A stretch of 36,116 nucleotides of DNA, from assembly GCA_017445025.1 (NCBI GenBank), contig JAFSVJ010000081.1:1-36116 (forward strand). Reading direction: 5' to 3'. A program made the position numbers and the translations under genes. Below, piece after piece: positions 32,014 through 36,116 of this stretch. The notes under the pieces are model-generated. The model saw only the letters and a program-made list of their open reading frames with translations, made no database searches and was not told where the DNA came from. Positions within the stretch are counted from its first letter, which is position 1. The number at the start of each line of letters is the position of its first letter. The stretch is from Abditibacteriota bacterium. Its GTDB lineage: Bacteria; Armatimonadota; UBA5829.

Positions 32014-35000
32014 ATGAAAATATTATTAATTTTAACCCTAATCATGTTATCAAGTATTTTGTTTTCTAATACCTTAACTTTAGTATCTGATAACACTATA
32101 GATTTTCCCGGTGGCAGCAAAGTTTTTTCCCCTAATACATCTTTTATCAAAACCGGAGCTGAGGTTATACTTGTTGATGCTGACGATGAAACCACAAGCA
32201 CTTTCAATAACAGTATTACATCTGAAAGTAAAGGTGTATCAAACGGGAAATGTGCTTGGACCGATGGTTCTTTTTTGGCAGGTTTCGGAATAGAAGGTAA
32301 TATACAGGATCAAACTTGGTCTAAATGGGGAGGAGGAAAAGCCACAACTGTTATTTTTGACCTTAAAAAAGAATACCCTATAGCCCAAATTGATGTATAT
32401 TCACTCTGTTCCGCATCTTTATATACAGAAAAGGTTGAAGTAGAATTATCTTCTGATGGTGAAAAGTATTATCCAAGAGGAACCACTCCCAATGTGGAAG
32501 AGAGAGGAGAGAAGGTTCGTTTAGGTAAAATATCTTCCATAATTATGCCACCTATAAATGCTCGTTTTGTAAAATTAATAATACATCCAACTCAAATGTG
32601 GCAACAGCAAATAGGGGAGATTGCTATATGGGCTGATCTTGACACCAAAAATACAGGTAATCTAAAAATAGAACCTGTGATCTTTAAGGCTCGTCCTATG
32701 GGCTTTGGTGCCATATATTTTGATATAAATGATTTTAAGGCTCTCAATATGCCTGTTAAAAATTACACAGTTTATTATAGTGAAAAGGAATTTACAGATC
32801 TCTCACAGGCAACTAAATTTAACACTTTTGACCCTAATGTTAAGGGATTATATCTCTATCCTTTGACCCCCGGGAAAACCTACTTCGTCTCCGTCACTGC
32901 TACTTACGAAACCGGAGAGAATAGGGAAATAAATGTTCAAAAAATAACTGTTCCCAAAAACTATGAAGCTAAGACTTTCAATGATATGTTGGCAATAAAC
33001 CATTATCCCGGTGGAGGCGGTGCTCATTTTAATAGGGAATTTGAAGGAGCATGGGATATAGTCTCTATGGAACTTTTATCAGAATTGCCTGTAAAAGAGC
33101 ATAGATGGTGGTATGCTAATGAAGAGTGGATAAAGAGATTTTATGAGAGGGGAATATCTCTGTTTAAGGAATCGGGATATTCAGAAGATAAATCCTATTA
33201 TGACCATAAAAAATATGGTATCTATTCAATATGTCATGGAAATGAGCCTGAGTATAGTAAAAAGCCCATAGATGATTTTAATGATTTAAAGAATATGTAT
33301 AATATGGTAAAGTTCACAGATCCAAACTTTATTGTTTGTGCGCCTGTTGCGGGAACGGAAGGTTCTTCTCTTGAGTGGGTAGATGAGTGGTATTCTTACG
33401 GAGCAAAGGATTACTTTGATTGTTATGATGTTCACCCTTATACAAAAATTGGGGGACACGAAAATCTTGAAGGTTGCCCTGCCGGTTCACCGGAACAACT
33501 ACTTTTAGATATACCAAAACTAAGAGATATAATGAAGAAATATGGGGATGAAAATAAGCCTATAATAGCTTCAGAATGGGGTTACTCCACAATAGGTTAT
33601 AATAATGTCAGCGGAAACTTAAATCCACAAATGCAAGCTGAATATTTAACAAGAGGTTTAGTGCTTCACAATGTTTTGGGGCTTGCAAGGGTTTATATCT
33701 ATGCTTTCTTTGATGAAGGACAAGATCCATATAATACAGAACATCACTTTGGTATAGTTGATTATATGGGGCAGAAAAAACCTGCTTTTTACGCCATAAA
33801 GAATCTTTGTGCCAATATTGGAGATATGTCATATAAACAAGAAGTAAAGGGGGCCAAAAGTCCTGTTTTTGGTTATACTTTTGCCAAGGAAAATGAAACA
33901 GCCTCAGTTGTTTGGAATGCTCAAAAGCCACAGAAAGCAACTTTTAAAACAAATTGTGATACCGTCACTATTATTGATATGTTAGGTGACATATCTAAAA
34001 CCATAAAAGTTATAGATGGCAAGTTTACTTCCGAAATCTCCCCTTCATTAATCATAATTAAGCATTCGGAGCCTATAGAAATTGTAGGGCTTGCAGATAT
34101 GCCTATCATTGATGATACTATTCAAGTTTCATTAGAGAAGGATACTCTTTACACAAAAGAGAATGATAAAATATCTCTAAAAGTTAACATTGAAAACAGG
34201 TACAACGAGACTGTAAAGGGTAATATCACTCTTCTTGATAATAGTATAAACATAGCACAGAAGATTTGGAATTTAGACAAAGGGAAAAAGAGTGATATAA
34301 TTTTAGATTGGGTTAATAACAATAAAGATTGTGACTTAAAAAAACTAACTCTTAAAATCACTTATGAAGCAAAGGATCAAACAAGTGATATTTTGAACTA
34401 TTTATGGGTAAGAAATGTATCTTCTTCTACTGACTTATATTCCAAAGATTTTGAGGGATATTCAATCATAGGTAATGATAAGATTGAAATGCTCATTTCC
34501 TATGAATTTGGTGGACGATTATGTGATTTAATAGATAAAGAGTCTCTCACTAATCAAGTTAGAATGGATTATAATGAGCTTAAAAGGTTAGATCAGCTTT
34601 TTTGGAATTATACAATATGGGATGAAATTAATTGTTATGATAATGAATGGAAAAGTTATTTTAAAAATACTCCTCTTAATAAAGATATAGTTATTGATAA
34701 TGATGTTTTAAAATTAAATCTAAAAACAAGCAACAATGTTTTGGATTATGAAAAAAACTATATTTTATTAAAAGGGGAAAGGGGCTTTGAAAATGAATTT
34801 GTCTTTAAAAATATGACAAATAATGATATTAAAATCAAATACAGCTCTCATCCTGAGTGGACAATTGGGGGAAGTGCCGAAAGCGGAGCAGATGTAATGA
34901 TATTTAGCACAGAAGAGGGAGAGACGACACTGCCTATAAAATTAGCTCAAGGTGAGATTAACCATAAACCTATTAATATGCCCTATGTTTTAATAAAAGA

Positions 35001-35166
35001 TACTAAAAATAACATAACTTTAAAACAAGACTTTTCTTTAGATTTTATAAATGATATTGCTATATGGTTTGGAGAAAGTTTTTATAACACAGGATTTGTG
35101 GGTAAAGAGATAAACCTAAAACCCTCCGAAATCTATAAGGGAAGTATTAGGTTTGAGATAATATAA
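32014..35166 (+). CDS. Secreted multidomain glycosidase (GH-A clan, GH39-like) with discoidin and FN3-like domains
   Basis: This 1050-aa protein has a signal peptide (1-18, ending L-F-S). Residues about 75-210 resemble an F5/8 type C (discoidin) sugar-binding domain (V-E-V-E-L-S-S-D-G-E-K-Y, then A-R-F-V-K-L-I-I, then E-I-A-I-W). About 220-315 form an FN3-like domain (L-T-P-G-K-T-Y-F-V-S-V-T-A). A TIM barrel follows at about 320-620, with E411 in H-G-N-E-P-E as likely acid/base and E521 in I-I-A-S-E-W-G as likely nucleophile, spacing as in GH39/GH5-type enzymes. The C-terminal 400 residues are beta-rich and unrecognised. It is probably active outside the cell on a polysaccharide and is divergent from LacI with a shared operator type. 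Confidence 0.8.
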   Translation: MKILLILTLIMLSSILFSNTLTLVSDNTIDFPGGSKVFSPNTSFIKTGAEVILVDADDETTSTFNNSITSESKGVSNGKCAWTDGSFLAGFGIEGNIQDQTWSKWGGGKATTVIFDLKKEYPIAQIDVYSLCSASLYTEKVEVELSSDGEKYYPRGTTPNVEERGEKVRLGKISSIIMPPINARFVKLIIHPTQMWQQQIGEIAIWADLDTKNTGNLKIEPVIFKARPMGFGAIYFDINDFKALNMPVKNYTVYYSEKEFTDLSQATKFNTFDPNVKGLYLYPLTPGKTYFVSVTATYETGENREINVQKITVPKNYEAKTFNDMLAINHYPGGGGAHFNREFEGAWDIVSMELLSELPVKEHRWWYANEEWIKRFYERGISLFKESGYSEDKSYYDHKKYGIYSICHGNEPEYSKKPIDDFNDLKNMYNMVKFTDPNFIVCAPVAGTEGSSLEWVDEWYSYGAKDYFDCYDVHPYTKIGGHENLEGCPAGSPEQLLLDIPKLRDIMKKYGDENKPIIASEWGYSTIGYNNVSGNLNPQMQAEYLTRGLVLHNVLGLARVYIYAFFDEGQDPYNTEHHFGIVDYMGQKKPAFYAIKNLCANIGDMSYKQEVKGAKSPVFGYTFAKENETASVVWNAQKPQKATFKTNCDTVTIIDMLGDISKTIKVIDGKFTSEISPSLIIIKHSEPIEIVGLADMPIIDDTIQVSLEKDTLYTKENDKISLKVNIENRYNETVKGNITLLDNSINIAQKIWNLDKGKKSDIILDWVNNNKDCDLKKLTLKITYEAKDQTSDILNYLWVRNVSSSTDLYSKDFEGYSIIGNDKIEMLISYEFGGRLCDLIDKESLTNQVRMDYNELKRLDQLFWNYTIWDEINCYDNEWKSYFKNTPLNKDIVIDNDVLKLNLKTSNNVLDYEKNYILLKGERGFENEFVFKNMTNNDIKIKYSSHPEWTIGGSAESGADVMIFSTEEGETTLPIKLAQGEINHKPINMPYVLIKDTKNNITLKQDFSLDFINDIAIWFGESFYNTGFVGKEINLKPSEIYKGSIRFEII

Positions 35167-35191
35167 CAAAGTTAAAATCTTCACCCTCTTT

Positions 35192-35237
35192 CTCATCCCA
35201 AAAAGTGTCGTAAACTCCACTTTTCGGGAACCCTGAG
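35192..35237 (+). repeat. Hairpin repeat R4
   Basis: CTCA and TGAG outer arms with CCCAAAAAGT / ACTTTTCGGG inner arms, 25 bases after the glycosidase stop; may also act as a 3' structure for that mRNA. Confidence 0.7.
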
Positions 35238-35447
35238 AATTGAACTGAATTTGCAACCGCAAATTCCTTTCAAGGAGGGGGGACCGCAAGGCGTTAGCCA
35301 TTGTGGTGGGTGGTCAGGAGTAAAATTTGCAAAACTGCAAATTTTACGATAGAAGCCTAATAATTTAAACCAACAACAAAGTTGATAGACGCAGGAGGGT
35401 GACATCTCCCCTTTTGCATTCCCTCGCTTTGCGAGATAAAGGGGACC
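35238..35447. repeat. Gene-free DNA with short inverted repeats
   Basis: AATTTGCAA/TTGCAAATT (near 35246 and 35325), a GCAAATTTTAC segment and TAGACGC (35387) are visible; no ORF with an RBS. It resembles the cluster at 28818-29511. Confidence 0.5.
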
Positions 35448-35505
35448 ATTGAAAATCTCTACGCTCCTTAACTTACGATTTTTTTGTAGACGCATAAAAT
35501 TCTAA

Positions 35506-35556
35506 GCCCAAATCCCAAAAAGTTTCACAAGCTCAACTTTTCGGGAACCCTTGGGC
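35506..35556 (+). repeat. Hairpin repeat R5 inside B2
   Basis: GCCCAA/TTGGGC outer arms around CCCAAAAAGTT / AACTTTTCGGG. Absent at the same point of B1 and B3. Confidence 0.75.
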
Positions 35557-35577
35557 AGCTCCCATTTTCTTTATAAA

Positions 35578-35625
35578 TCTCACCCATAAAAGTTTCATAA
35601 ATAGAGCTTTTTGGGGACCCCGAGA
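35578..35625 (+). repeat. Hairpin repeat R6 inside B2
   Basis: Near-identical to R7 (TCTCACCC...GGGGACCCCGAGA) and at the same point of the element. B3 reads straight through this point (TTTATAAATGTGAC). Confidence 0.8.
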
Positions 35626-35851
35626 TATAATTGAGACTTTTTTTATAAAAAAAGCCCCATTTCTTTTGAAAATGGGGCTTATAAACGGCTGACGCCTTTT
35701 TATTTGCTTAACAAAAAAATCTTGTTTTAGTCGCTTGATTTTTTCTATAAAAAATTGATATTTTCGGTCCTTTGGTATTTTTATACTCGCTTTTATTTTT
35801 ATGTCTTGAGTATAAAAATCCCAAATCCCTTCGGGATTTATTTTTTTTCTT

Positions 35852-36116
35852 GAGTATAAAAATCCCAAATCTCACGAAAATCTCTAATTTTTTATAACGA
35901 AAATCTCTTCGCTCCTAAACTGCGATTTTTTTGTAGACGCATAAAATTCTTAGCTCCCATTTTCTTTATAAATGTGACTTTTTTATAAAAAAAAGCCCCA
36001 TTTCTTTTGAAAATGGGGCTTATAAACGGCTGACGCCTTTTTATTTGCTTAACAAAAAAATCTTGTTTTAGTCGCTTGATTTTTTCTATAAAAAATTGAT
36101 ATTTTCGGTCCTTTGG
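35852..36116. mobile_element. Element B3, cut by window end
   Basis: It starts GAGTATAAAAATCCC, then CGAAAATCTC near 35874 and AATTTTTTATA, and runs to the window edge within its right arm (AAAAATTGATATTTTCGG near 36091-36108). A second copy of GAGTATAAAAATCCC starts near 35806 in the spacer before it. It lacks the R5- and R6-type hairpins but keeps the CCCCATTT/AAATGGGG hairpin (about 35997-36020) and TAGACGC (35934). Confidence 0.7.

Larger units (their letters stand above)
35448..35790. mobile_element. Element B2 carrying two nested hairpins
   Basis: From a degenerate left end GAAAATCTC (35448) to a right arm AAAAATTGATATTTTCGG near 35749-35766. The right 130 bases are identical to those of B3. 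R5 and R6 lie inside. AAGCCCCATTT/AAATGGGGCTT (about 35652-35681) is followed on the minus strand by seven T, a minus-direction terminator. An ORF crossing the element on the minus strand is not supported. Confidence 0.65.

Noticed and set aside
35533..35868. Minus-strand 111-aa ORF
   Set aside because: It is built entirely from element B2 and its nested hairpin; Lys/Phe-rich sequence reflects A/T tracts.
28818..36116. CRISPR array
   Set aside because: Repeats vary in sequence and length, are palindromic elements of several kinds, lack regular spacers, and no cas genes are present.

Overview
The window is AT-rich DNA from a diderm bacterium that lives on complex glycans. Three prepilin-like proteins share the N-terminal signature [13 protein letters not shown] and a C-terminal H-X9-DG motif, a combination I associate with Armatimonadota and related lineages such as Abditibacteriota. 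That assignment is an inference, since no rRNA or marker gene is present. A predicted outer-membrane beta-barrel supports a diderm envelope. TAA and TAG are the usual stops and TGA is rare. No transposase, integrase, CRISPR array or transporter gene was seen.

Layout. (1) 1-4413: a 5'-truncated prepilin gene, a hairpin terminator, a secreted DUF4838 protein, and a GntR-type regulator with a sugar-binding-protein-like domain. (2) 4414-8424, mostly minus strand: tRNA-Gly(TCC), and an operon of beta-barrel protein, YfcE-like phosphodiesterase and Clp1/Grc3-like P-loop kinase. (3) 8610-22653: two near-twin GH4 (MelA-like) genes bracket a GH78 rhamnosidase/GntR operon (minus strand), a prepilin divergent from it, a second DUF4838 protein, a BadF/GlcNAc-kinase-like protein and a GH38 alpha-mannosidase. 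(4) 22767-28817: a URO-D-family protein, a GH42-like glycosidase, a two-part beta-sandwich/alpha-barrel protein split by a frameshift, and a macrodomain protein. (5) 28818-36116: repeat-rich DNA around a third prepilin, a LacI regulator and a 1050-aa secreted GH-A-type glycosidase.

How the genes fit together. Three times in 36 kb a prepilin/H-X9-DG gene lies beside a secreted glycan-active protein and a regulator with a sugar-sensing domain. In the third locus a 14-bp palindrome (TGTAAAATTTTACA, once with one mismatch) sits just downstream of the promoters of all three genes, so they probably form one small regulon. I infer that the prepilins are surface proteins co-expressed with the enzymes, and that oligosaccharides released outside are finished inside the cell by GH4, GH38, GH78 and GH42-like enzymes and a sugar kinase.

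The most unusual feature is a family of gene-free palindromic elements. Three of about 210 bp (3061-3270, 4529-4740, 23861-24068) each sit just after the 3' end of a gene, in the same orientation relative to that gene. Each is followed immediately by a second copy of that gene's last 74-100 bp: a DUF4838 gene, tRNA-Gly and a URO-D gene. The two arms of each element match each other better than they match other members, which suggests selection on a folded structure. A related longer type (30479-30794, about 35448-35790, 35852 to the window end) carries its own terminator-like hairpin, supplies the last codons of the LacI gene in one case, and is itself invaded by about 48-bp hairpin repeats; one such site can be compared with its empty counterpart. 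Three genes are interrupted: two prepilins at nearly the same place, and one enzyme at a slippery AAAGGGG.
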